A DNA stretch of 64,000 bases, from assembly GCA_029582155.1 (NCBI GenBank), contig CM055908.1, forward strand, positions 18,329,406 to 18,393,405. The letters are read 5' to 3'. The notes under the pieces were generated by a model. The model was not told the origin of the DNA. It did no database searches and saw nothing but the letters and a program-made list of their open reading frames with translations. Both the position numbers and the translations under genes were made by a program. The stretch is from Panopea generosa. Lineage: Eukaryota > Mollusca > Bivalvia > Adapedonta > Hiatellidae. Shown one piece after another: positions 27,801-39,800 of the stretch; within the stretch, counting starts at the first letter, position 1, and the number at the start of each line of letters is the position of its first letter.

Positions 27801-30800
27801 GAATCTCCGTTGGAGATGTTGCTATAACAACTGGTGGAAAATTAAACTGTCAGAAAGTCTTTCACATAGCTTTACAACCGTACGACGGCAGCATGCAGGT
27901 ATGCTTCATTTGAAATTAACGTTGCCTTTACTCTGATTAAAACATATTTATCTGGGGTGTTGCCTATATATTATAATACGATATACATTGATATAAAAAT
28001 AAGCTTCAATATTAATGTTAATGTTTACCAGATTTAAGTGTTATCTAAGACAAATTAAATTCAACAATGTGTGCCGGGCCAAATTAGCTCAGTCGGTAAC
28101 GCGTCTGTCTATCAATCCAGGAGTCGTGAGTTCGAATCCCTATCCGGTAACAGTCTCCATGATGATTGATTTAAGACACTGTATCTCATTATCATTCATC
28201 TCTCGCCGCTGATTCAAGTGAGAAAGTTATGAAATCCCTATCAATATATTATTCTGACATGTTTTGATATATATACATAATGTATACAACTCAAGTCATT
28301 ATTATAATATCTTTGTATGATAAAAACGTTGTTTTTTTTAAATTTTGATAAACGTGAATGATTTTCTTTGTAGCCTGTATCTACATGATGCGTGTAATCT
28401 GACTGTCGTTATATCCCCGTTTGATATTCTTTAAATCGATTCAATTCAAGTTATGAATAAATGATACACTGTCAAATGATAATGAAAATATGAAACCATC
28501 AATATTTTGATAATGACTGATTAAATCAAATTTCAATTTAGCATTCGGCAAATGGAAGATGATTCAACCATCTTGCCACATGATATAAGATATATTTTTT
28601 TATTATATCACATCATTAAATGCACATTGCACGCTGTATATGTGTATGAACATACATTATGGATGTTGCTTGATTATATGCCCTCCGAATTCATCACACA
28701 CCAAACATATTTAAATACATATTTATAATAATCTGAATGAAGGCATAGTATTTCGGATAACAGCATTAAGTAGTTGTTTGAATACATCAACAGAACATAA
28801 TCCACGATACATGAATTAATGTGTTTAGATTTTAATAAATAATAAAATTAGGAAATTGACTGTATTTTAATTTAGATTTGCAATGAACATTTAGAATGTA
28901 GGATAATTTTCCCAACCTTTTTACACATTTAACCAGGGTCTCAGTACTTGTATGAAAGCATGTCTTAAAGAAGCGCACAATGCAGGGTTCACGTCTATAT
29001 CATTCCCTGCACTGGGGACTGGTTCGCAGAAATACCCTAAAGACAAAGTTGCATCGGAAATGTTCGGATGTATTGCAACATTTTGGAAACAACACCCAGG
29101 TTCAACTATAAAAAAGATCAGATTTGTTATCTATACAGAGGACGACGACACCTTTGAGGTAGGACAGGACCAATTATGTTATAATATGCTACCAATACAA
29201 TTCGTTTATATAAACTTAACTGACCTACTTATTTCCTTACTCTTTAACAATTTACAACATCATGTTATATGTTACTGTCAAAGTTATTTTAAAATCACAT
29301 CATTTGTAAATTATCATCAAAACATGTATTGTGTTGTCTTAAACATGTGGTGATTTCAGTGGCTGATAAAGTTTTAAGTCTATGGATTAAACTTTAAAAT
29401 CTCAGTCTACTTCTCTGCCAATGCAACAGTTCAAACTACAGTGCTGGATCTTTAATCCCTTAAAGGGATTATATTAGCAAGTTACACAAACATGCTGTTC
29501 ATCCAGACTTTTCCTGTATGCAGTGTGCACAAAATAATGCTTATGTATTGACGTATAACCTTTATTCACTTGAAAGTTATCAAATTAACAGTAATTGAAT
29601 ATTGGCCCAAACTTCAATACGTCCCGCAATAAAGTATTGCGCAATGTTTACATTTAACTTCGTAAACTTCCCGAACAAAGCCTCGAAAATGAGATCGGGA
29701 ACGAACCTTCACGATGTTATCCGATGATTGATCGGAAACCCGAAAGCGGTTCGTTGTAAACAAAAACAAAAAACGCTACTTCAGAAATCCGATGTTTGTA
29801 ATAAAGAGGTTATGCATTTAGACACTTCAGACGCGTATATCTCTAAGTTATAAGTGTATCTTCATGCTGGGCGTGCGTAATTAGGACAGGGAATTAACGG
29901 TAATATGCCAATATAATCCCTTTAACCGTTTCCAGTTTTATAACAAAATGTTTGTTTGATCTAAATCGGTTTAAACATATATCATTGCATGATTCACATA
30001 ATAAGCAAATGGGTTGGATCACAAGTTCTAGCAACATTAGTTACGACCTTCCCTTTTCCATATACAAATAACATTGAAATCAAGATGACAATTATAACAT
30101 TCGATAGGATATAAACTAATAATCAAAGAAATGAAGAGATACATTAAAAAATAAAATAAAATTAGGAAAATAGAAAAAAAGAGAGAAATATGTTTATTTT
30201 TAAGTGCTGTTATAATATCGTTCTGTTGCAATGAAGGGCTGCGTAAAATTAGGTATAATATTATAATACCGAGAGTGTCAGTTATTGATAAAACATTTTT
30301 AATGAATTGTGTACCTGTGTAGATATTAACGTATTTGTGTAACTGGTCGATGTACTCTTACCAAATAAAAGCACCCTGTACTTGAAATGAAAAAACGGCA
30401 TGTAGATCGAAAAAAACCCCCACAGAAATGGTTCACCATTATATATAGGACAATGTATATAAATCTATGAAACTTAATTGTTTTGTGTAGTACGTCCAAT
30501 ATTCTGGGATGTGTGTTAAATGTCAAAATGCCGTTTCCAGGAATTGTTCTCACTACGACTATATTCAAATTAGTATTAGTTTTATTGTATCAAACACATA
30601 TGAGTTATTTTGTCTCTTTAATCGTATACGGTTTAGCATATAATCATATAATCATATCATGTAATCATATAATCATATCATGTAATCATATAAAGAAACT
30701 GTATATACTCTAATGTTTATCAAGGCCTTTATAACAGAGGAGAAGAACTGGACGGAACAAGAATGGGGCTATGGAGGTGGAGCTCGTAAAAGTACTACTC

Positions 30801-33800
30801 GTGATCATGTGACGCCTGGCATTGGAAATGTAGTTAGTGTATCTAACGGTAAGGCTATACAATTTGTCATCTAAATTGATTTACATTTTCACATATCAAA
30901 TGCTTATTTCAATAATTACAATGCATTTATTAATCGCATAATAATATGCTACCTTTTTCATTTTATATCTTATATATTATTGTAACCATGGCGAGCATAC
31001 TTTACAGAAACCGTTTTCACATTTAACTATAATAGATATTAGTATTTGGAACAATATTAAAGTTTGATAATCAAATCAAGTTCAATAAATGTTATATTCT
31101 TAAAGATAAAGCAGAATTCCAAATAGATTGCTTGAAAGTATTCATATGCCAGGGAGATATTACAGAGGAGGATACCGACGCCATTGTGGCCAGTTGCAAT
31201 CGTGAATTAGATCTTACTAAAGGTAATTGATTTGTCCAGTTTTTTTCCAAATTGCGGTTTGAATTACCGACTATTCTAAGTTGATATGGCCTTGCATGTT
31301 TTTAAATATATTTTTCATTGTAATTGTACATAATAATTATTCTACATAGATGCCCTTTATGTTCAGTTGTACAGGTTGTATAAATTCTATCACCTGAACA
31401 GTTATTATTGTGTAATGAAACGTTATCGATTAGTATCGTTGAATTGATCCACAGAGTAGATCCTTTTTCAACAAATATGTTAACACAGAATGAATATTTT
31501 AATTAAATACATAATTACAATATTATAATGCACAATTTATACACAAAATAATGCAAGTATAACAATTGTGAGGTATTCATGTTTTTGTTTAGTTAAAAAG
31601 GTCATATACACATAACTCATGATATGCCATGATCTTCACGTGTTTTGTTATCAATCAGGCGCCGTCACGAAATATATTTCCAAAAAAGGGGGACCAGGAA
31701 TTGATACAGACTGCCAAAACGAAGGTAATAATACATTTATTGGAATGTTAGATATAAAATTTTGTGTATATAACTAACACTTTTATTACATTTAAGCATA
31801 TTTCATGTATTGAAATAACATAGTGATTATCATCCTTTATTCATTTTGATATCTATTCACAATATTGATGTTTTGTTCTATTGTTTACAGTTTCGAAGAT
31901 GCGAAGAAAAGGTATTGTTATAATCCCAGGTGGACTCCTGCAATGCAATCATATCATTCTTGTCGACACCAAACGTAAAACACACGAATGGCAACCTGTT
32001 GTTTTGGCATGTCTTCAAAAGGCGGAGAAAAACAGCTTGACGTCTTTGTCGATTCCAGCCTTGGGAACGAGTGAGTTTTAGTAACAATATATCATTAATA
32101 GTAATATGTAAACAATATGGATTTAAATAAATATATACATATACATACATATTACAAACATTGGAATAAATTTTAGCTAGAAACGCTTTTATGTAATTAT
32201 CATAGTTCCTACTTTCTGATTTTGATGATAATTATCTTATTCCTTCATTTATTTTGGTTGTTATTTTATTTCAAATAATATGCTAATGACATTTGATTCT
32301 TTATGTATTTATAAGTTAAAGAGTAGGGCATTATCTGATGTTATGGCTTGTTTTTTTTGTTGGTTATTCAAAAGCAATAAAACCTGTTTAAACGTGACTC
32401 CATGATAATGCAATGTTATCGTGTATGTTTTTTGTAAACGCGGTTTCTCAAGCAATATAGTTTTATATATGCAACGTTTTCTTCTCTTATTATTAAGTGT
32501 TGGCCTTTGATAACCATTGCCAACTTTGAATAGTCCACTATGTTATCTAATAACTAAACTATCAGCAGTTTCAGAGACGATTAAAGGTAATTTTATATAT
32601 GTACGAACATTTCAAGTATATTTACAATAACTCTTAATCATTTAACTATATTGATATGTTTTATTCACATAATGATGATACATGTATGTTTCACAATGTA
32701 GGTGTTGGTTGTAAACCAGGTAATATCGCAGAGGTCATGTATGTAGCCATGGTGGAGTTTCTAAAATGTAAACCGAGTAATGTTCGAGAAATACGTGTGG
32801 TCGTGTTTAAAAAGGAAATGCTGGCACCATTCATCAACTCTATGAAGTCATCAGTCGAAGGTAGATCACATATATATTAGCATGCATATGTTTTGTTCAT
32901 AAACATCAAAGTACTAGTACATTGCCATTTATCGTTTTAGTAACATGGTTATATTTAAATAACTTTGGAATGAGTATACAGCTTCAAAACATCTATATTT
33001 ACAATAGAACAGCAACAAAATAGATCATTTCAAAATAACGCAGATCTTTTTATGGAACCATCAATTACCTATATGAATGTTTAACATTTTAATAAGAAAC
33101 AAGAATATGTTTTATAGCTCTGTCTGTTATTCTACTGAAAATATTTTAGTTTTATCCATTCATTACTTAAATCTGTAAAAGAAACGTTATAAAGACTATT
33201 AATTGTTTTAATCGCAGGTAAAGGCCATCGATATCAACGGTTTTCAGGAACTCAGTCATTTAGACGTAGTGATGCTGGTTCATCTCGACAAGGGGAAGAT
33301 GCGTGCAGTCATCAGCATTTGTACAGATAGTCTTCATAACATAGATAAGGCAATCAAGCAAATTGAATCAACCGTAAAATCAGAATGGACAGTGAAGGAA
33401 ATTCAGGATTCAGCCGTGCATGCATTGAACAAACATCAGGTTGGAGAATTTGTCATCTAAATATATTGTCCAAACCAAATAGCCTATTTATTTGATGTAA
33501 TATGTTCAATTTGTGGGTGTACTTATTTCTACTGTCACGTATTATGATGTGACGGGGAATAATCGAGGTTAAGTGAACTCATTAACACGGCTTAGTTTAT
33601 ACTAATTTATTTAAGCGAAGAAAGTTCAAAGTTTATACGAGTCCGCTTCCTAGGTAGAACCAGTAATAAGTGTTGCTTTTTATTGCATACGGTCGCGCTG
33701 GGGATCAAAATCTCAAGCTATGGCGTGAGGGGCCAACACTCTATCGACTACACTACTGCTCCACTTTTAACAGGGTCAAAGCGGAAATCTCGGTTGTTCT

Positions 33801-36800
33801 TCTATATGAATATTTTGTAATGTTTATTGGTTGTGTTCATATTGCTTTTGTGGCTATGCACATTGAATGATACACCTGCTGTGGGTTTTATATTTCTTAT
33901 TTTTGGTTTAATTTAGATGGACGACATTAAACAGACAGCAAACGACAATGGAGTTAACATTGAAATAGACATGGATATAGGTGTAATCACACTACAAGGC
34001 CTTACTCAAAATATAATACCAATCAATGACAAAATATATAATTGTATTAGGAAACAAGAGAAATCTATTTCTGAACGGAGACATGCACAGTTAATGAAAC
34101 ATGTTGTAAGTTGGCTGTACCTGAAAGACCAGAAGGAATTTCCTTTTCCAACCAGAGCAAATTTGACCATAGAAACAGCATATCAAAAGAAGGAAACATC
34201 TGTGAATATCAAAGATGGCTCGGGAGGAGAGTATCAGATAGATTTCGCCAAAATGCACGAGTTTGACATTAAACAGCCGCAAAGTACATTCCCCTTGATA
34301 AGGAGAGATCTGGTATCAGGAGGTATACATTTAGTATATATATAACATAAACATATCAACATCATTTCTACAGGTTTTCTGCAGTATAGCATGACTTTCC
34401 GTATAACTATATTGAACTGACGTTTTTCGTGTCTGTATCACACATGTTCATAAATATCCACAACGTAACGCTTTGTAGCATATTCAAACAGATCATTTGG
34501 TCGTCAATGGCTTGTTTAACATTCATTTTGCTGAAAATTCTTAAAGTCATAATTAAGGAGCAATTTACCTTTTAAATTATATTCGAAATCAATAGTCTAT
34601 TTGGTATATAATGAAAATTGAACTAACATTCGATGAAAACCTACGTTTTCAATTATGTGTAGTTGGAGTCGGCTCTTTGCACGCCTGTGGCGATGCTTTT
34701 TGTCTGCTTGATGCTTTTTGTTCGCAACGCTTTTTATCAACACAATAGAAATACGTCGACTTTTGTCTCGATGCGGACATAAATCGTCGTGTTACAAAAT
34801 TTTCTGCAGACAAAAGACGTCATATCGAGAAAATTTGACATGTTTCATATTATCTGCGGGCAAAATGCGTCAAGGGACAAAAGCTCCCGTTTTGTGTTTG
34901 TGTTTTATTCTTCTCTCCAAAAAGTGATGGAAGTAAAGTGCATCTCAAAACTCGATAGCAAATAGGTCACTAACCACTTATCTTCGAATACTTCACTGTA
35001 AATCTAAAATATTAGTTTAATTACAAAATTGTTTTACTTTAAAGGGACAAATCATAATATTAATTCATGTTTTACTTTAAGCAATTTCTAAAATTACTTA
35101 GGCAAAAACATTATATCCGTTTCTGGTTGGCCCCTGAAAAAAAAACTAGTTTAGACCACGTATGATTATCTTTACTTTTTTCTCTGCCGAGGTACTAGTA
35201 ATGTTCAGAGCAAGCCGATCATTGGATATAGTTGTATGCTATATTATTGAGATAGGTTCATTAAAGATTTACTGTACTGTTATGAATAGCAATAATAACC
35301 ATTTTTTTCGAGAGACTATTCTCTGTCTCTCTGAGTGGCGATGTTGGATATCGTTATATACCAAAACTTATTTTGTATTATTTTATTTGCTCTTTCGAAA
35401 CAGACATAAAATGCATTTCCATCATATCTCTTTTAAATTTTGAATTAAAATTTGATACAACTTTTGTTTTGAAAAGGAATTAATTTGTGAAAGGGCGGTT
35501 TGACCAAAACCACTTCGAAGTGTATATAATCTGTAGAAGTAACAGCTCACCACATGACTGCCAACTTTTGTGTATCTGCAGATGAAACAATATTATTCAA
35601 AGGGGCTAGGTGGAGGGGTACTCGAACGTACGTTAAATGACGATATTTTCACTGGCACCCATAGTGGGCATTGTTTCAAGCTCATTTTATGAATGTGCAA
35701 CAGTTAGCTCCGAACTTCAGAAAAGCCAGATCTGTTGTTCTAATAATTGACAACCATGATGTCCATTTTCCACTACCAGTCGTTGAAATATTCAGATATA
35801 GGAATATTGTTTTGGAATCTGGTTCCATTTAGTGAAAAAATATGGTTCTGTACGTGTAACCAACAGATAAGCTATTATTAATGCTCTAGACAAATTAACT
35901 GCTATTTAATAACATTAATATATATAATTATGTGCCCAAAATACTAGTATAATGTTAAAAACATGTTGTTTAATTATCACAAACTATATACTTAATGTTC
36001 TATACCGACGTTGATGTTTGCTTTAAAGCGTTTTTTATGTAGGGTAGGGTAAAATAATTGTATAATTTAAAAAAAACTAGTTTGTCATTTTTTCTAAATG
36101 TATCACAATCATTGTATAATACATTGTATAAAAGCATGTAAAAATTTAGCAAAAATCGCACAGTTTGTTTATACATGTAGGTAATATTGATTTGAAGCCG
36201 TTTTTTTTTTAAATCGAAAGAGATAATATTTCCCGGTTTTCGGTGGTATTTCCAGAATTTGGCGTTCGTCGTAGTTTCCGCATTTGTAAATTAATACATC
36301 CGTCTAATGTGTACGTGATGATATATGTTTCGATTCTATACATTAGATAAAACTCATCTGAGGTAGAAAAATATGCAATTTTGTTGCTTTAACTTGGAAC
36401 ATGGCTGAACATGACCATGTTTACGACAGCAAATATACATAATAATAAAAATATATATATATATTATATTTACCGCAGAAAAAAATACACATTTATATTG
36501 GAAATTACTTCTAGTAATTTTATACTAGTTATACTTTATATTTCGAAAATGATTTACAAGATATATTCCTCCTTAAAGATCTTATTTCATATGAAGTTAG
36601 TGTCATTTGTTGATTTTGTGTTTATTAATGACATAATTCGAGCTTTTATCGCTCGTGTGATAAAGCGTTCACTCGAGATGGTACAGACCGATTTCTTGCA
36701 TACCGGACAAGGATTTCCGAGTATTTTTACCAGGACAGAATTTTCACCCTACACCCTCACCACGCGCTCATCTGTGACGTTGGAACAATTTATGACGTGA

Positions 36801-39800
36801 CGTATCAATAAATATGACTTAATATATCATATGACGTCTAACAAACCACCGTTATGAAAATATTAATAATAATATCAGCTTAAATGAATATTCAATGTGT
36901 TTGGTATGCAAGAAAAAAATCTCATGGCTTCGTTTCCTCCAAAAACAGTTATCCCAAGGAACGGAACTTTCTATCTAAACTTCCAACCATTGTACGAATT
37001 TCGAAGGGAATGGGGCTCTGCCGAGTTCCCGCGAAAACAGTATTCCTAAGGGATGGAATTTTTTCTACCCAAACTTCAAACCCATGTAAGATTATTTTCG
37101 GAGGCAATGAGGCTCTGTCGAGTTCCCGCGAAAACAGTTATCCCAAATGGTGGAATTGTTCTATCTAAATCTCCAAACCATGTAAGATTATTTTCGTAAG
37201 GAATGAGGCTCTGCCGAGTTCCCGCATAAAAAGTTATCCCAAATGGTGGAATTGTTCTATCTAAACCTCCAAACCATGTAAGATTATTTTCTGAAGAAAT
37301 GAGGCTCTGCCGAGTTCCCGCGTAAACAGTTATCCCAAAGGAAGGAATTTTCTATCTAAACCTCCAAACCATGTAAGATTATTTTCGGAGGAAATGAGGT
37401 TTTGCTGAGTTTCCGCGTAAACAGTTATCCCAAAGGAAGGAATTTTCTATCTAAACCTCCAAACCATGTAAGATTATTTTAGGAGGAAATGAGGCTCTGC
37501 CGAGTTCCCTCGTAAAAATTTATCCCAAAGGGTGGAATGTTCTATCTAAACCTCCAAACCATGTAAGATTATTTTCGGAAGAAATGAGGCTCCGCCGAGT
37601 TCCAGCGTAAACAGTTAAACAAAGGGGTAGAATTGTATATCCAAACCTGAAAATATTGTAAAATTCTTATAATCAAGCTAGTATAGTAATTACCCGTATA
37701 CATTGTAACATATAACACACCTAAGCAATCGTTACATATATATAAGAATAAGACATTTAAAAACAGATACAAAAACACGACAATATAAGCTCTTTTGACA
37801 CACTGAATAGTTATAATATGATGCGTGGCTCTAGAATATATACATTATGTATTTAATAAACTTTTTTAAAATAATGCTAACCACAACACACTTCTGCTGT
37901 TGAGTTTATAAAACCAATACATGCATTTTGTCGTTTAGGTACCGCTGTTATGGAAATACCGCAAGAATGGACTGCAATGAAGAGTGGTCAAAATATGTTG
38001 CTAGTTCAGCTCCAGTCAGGTTTACCAGAGTACAATACGGTCGTTCAACACTTTGCACAGACGTTAGGTCGACAACCCAACATAATACAGGTATGATATT
38101 GCCATTAAAGTATTAAGAAATAGCGATGTTTGCAAACATACGACCGTCAGAGAAACTGATCTCTGGAGCATGATGCTTATATCCGGTCAAATTCGATATA
38201 CATTATATAAACTCACCAGAGCCGAATGTTTAATGCGATCTGTTATAAAACAAAACAGTTGTCGATCATCTGTTGTCATTTACTCCGCGTTCACTTTTCT
38301 TCAGATGACTTAGTTTGATAGTAGCATGTGATATGTACTTCTATCAAATTTCGACCATAATGAAATATTTGCCCCCGCCCCAATGGCGTCAAAGATTTTA
38401 CATGAGAAAGCTCTTAAAATTATCGATTCGTATGAGTGTGGTCTAAGATTACAATACACTCATGTATTTATGTACGATACCAAAGCAAAGACGAAATTAA
38501 AAAAGGAACCTTTTTCATTGTGACGTATGTAAAATTATATTTATTGATTTCTTACCTGAATAATATTGTAATATAACTAATCGTTCGTATGTCCCTGTAA
38601 CAGATTGACAGAGTTCAAAATGCAACGCTGTATACACAATACGTCGCTAAGAGAAAACAGATGATAAATGACAATCCACATCGTAATGATAATGAAAGAA
38701 TTCTGTGGCATGGGACAGCGCCGACATCCATTCCAAGTATAAACGCACATGGTTTCAATAGGAGTTATTGTGGAGGTATATTAGAAAATATTAAGTTATA
38801 ATTCCTATCCCATTATCGTATATGTATTTAATGCATTTTCATTGGACAACGTCAATTTTTTAAAGACTTTTATTTTCCGATAAAACCCTGGAACCGGACT
38901 ACTTTTACATTTCTCGCGTAAACAAGTTGTTTTGAGAAACAATAAATTAGTCATAAAATGTTCACATTTAAGATGTATATAGTATACCAGTGAACACAAC
39001 CCTGGTTTATCGAACGTGAATACTAGTCGTTGACAAATATTTCCACAGACCAATTTATTCTACAGGAAAAAAAGAATAAAAACATGTACATATAGTTGAA
39101 GTTCAGAAGCAGACAATCGTGAGACAATGTTAATATACAAACCTTTAAAACGTTCCAAATTCGGAATCTCCATCAATGAGCGTGGATTTATATGACCTTC
39201 GTAAATATTGACACATTTTTTTAAAAACAAGCGTGTACACAAAAACTAAACTATAACGTAAGCGTCTATACTGTGTGGGTATTTACAGGAATTATTGATT
39301 TTTTAGTTGTCTAAATCGAGAGATAAAAGGCGAGTGTTTAATGTTTTCACCGCAAAATATTTCGTCATTTTACAATAAACCAACTAATGTTACAGAGTTC
39401 ATATGATAATGGAAACAATACCCGTTACGATATTATTGTATATTAGATTTCGAGAACTTGATGTCAACCAGGACAGAGGTGATGTATTCTTACGCGTTTA
39501 CTTTGCATCGTATAGTTATTTTATTTTCTCATTCACTTGTAGAATCTCAAATTAAATATAATCATCAGGATTGGAATTATAAAGATTAAATTCATTTTTT
39601 CTGTTTTTTATGCATGTGTAAAGAATGCCAAATACGCACAAATCAAATAAAGTCCCCCCTACCCCCCAAGTGTCCGTTCATTAAGAAGTGTGTACGAAAT
39701 TCAATGTATTCAAATGTATTCCAAATGCAAGCCTTTTTTGATTGATTTAATATTTTATGACACTAAATATTTTATAACACTAAAGGACCTTTCTTCGACG

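Noticed and set aside
28075..28148. tRNA gene
   Set aside because: A and B boxes are good but the acceptor stem does not close, and the sequence continues into a SINE body found at 13835-13995.
32565..32586. Short acceptor-donor bounded stretch between exons 18 and 19
   Set aside because: Exons 18 and 19 already join in frame (ALGT-SVGCKP) at the expected phosphate loop.
36411..36800. 129-codon frame in PARP14-like intron 22
   Set aside because: AT-rich composition, no domain, no splice or start support.
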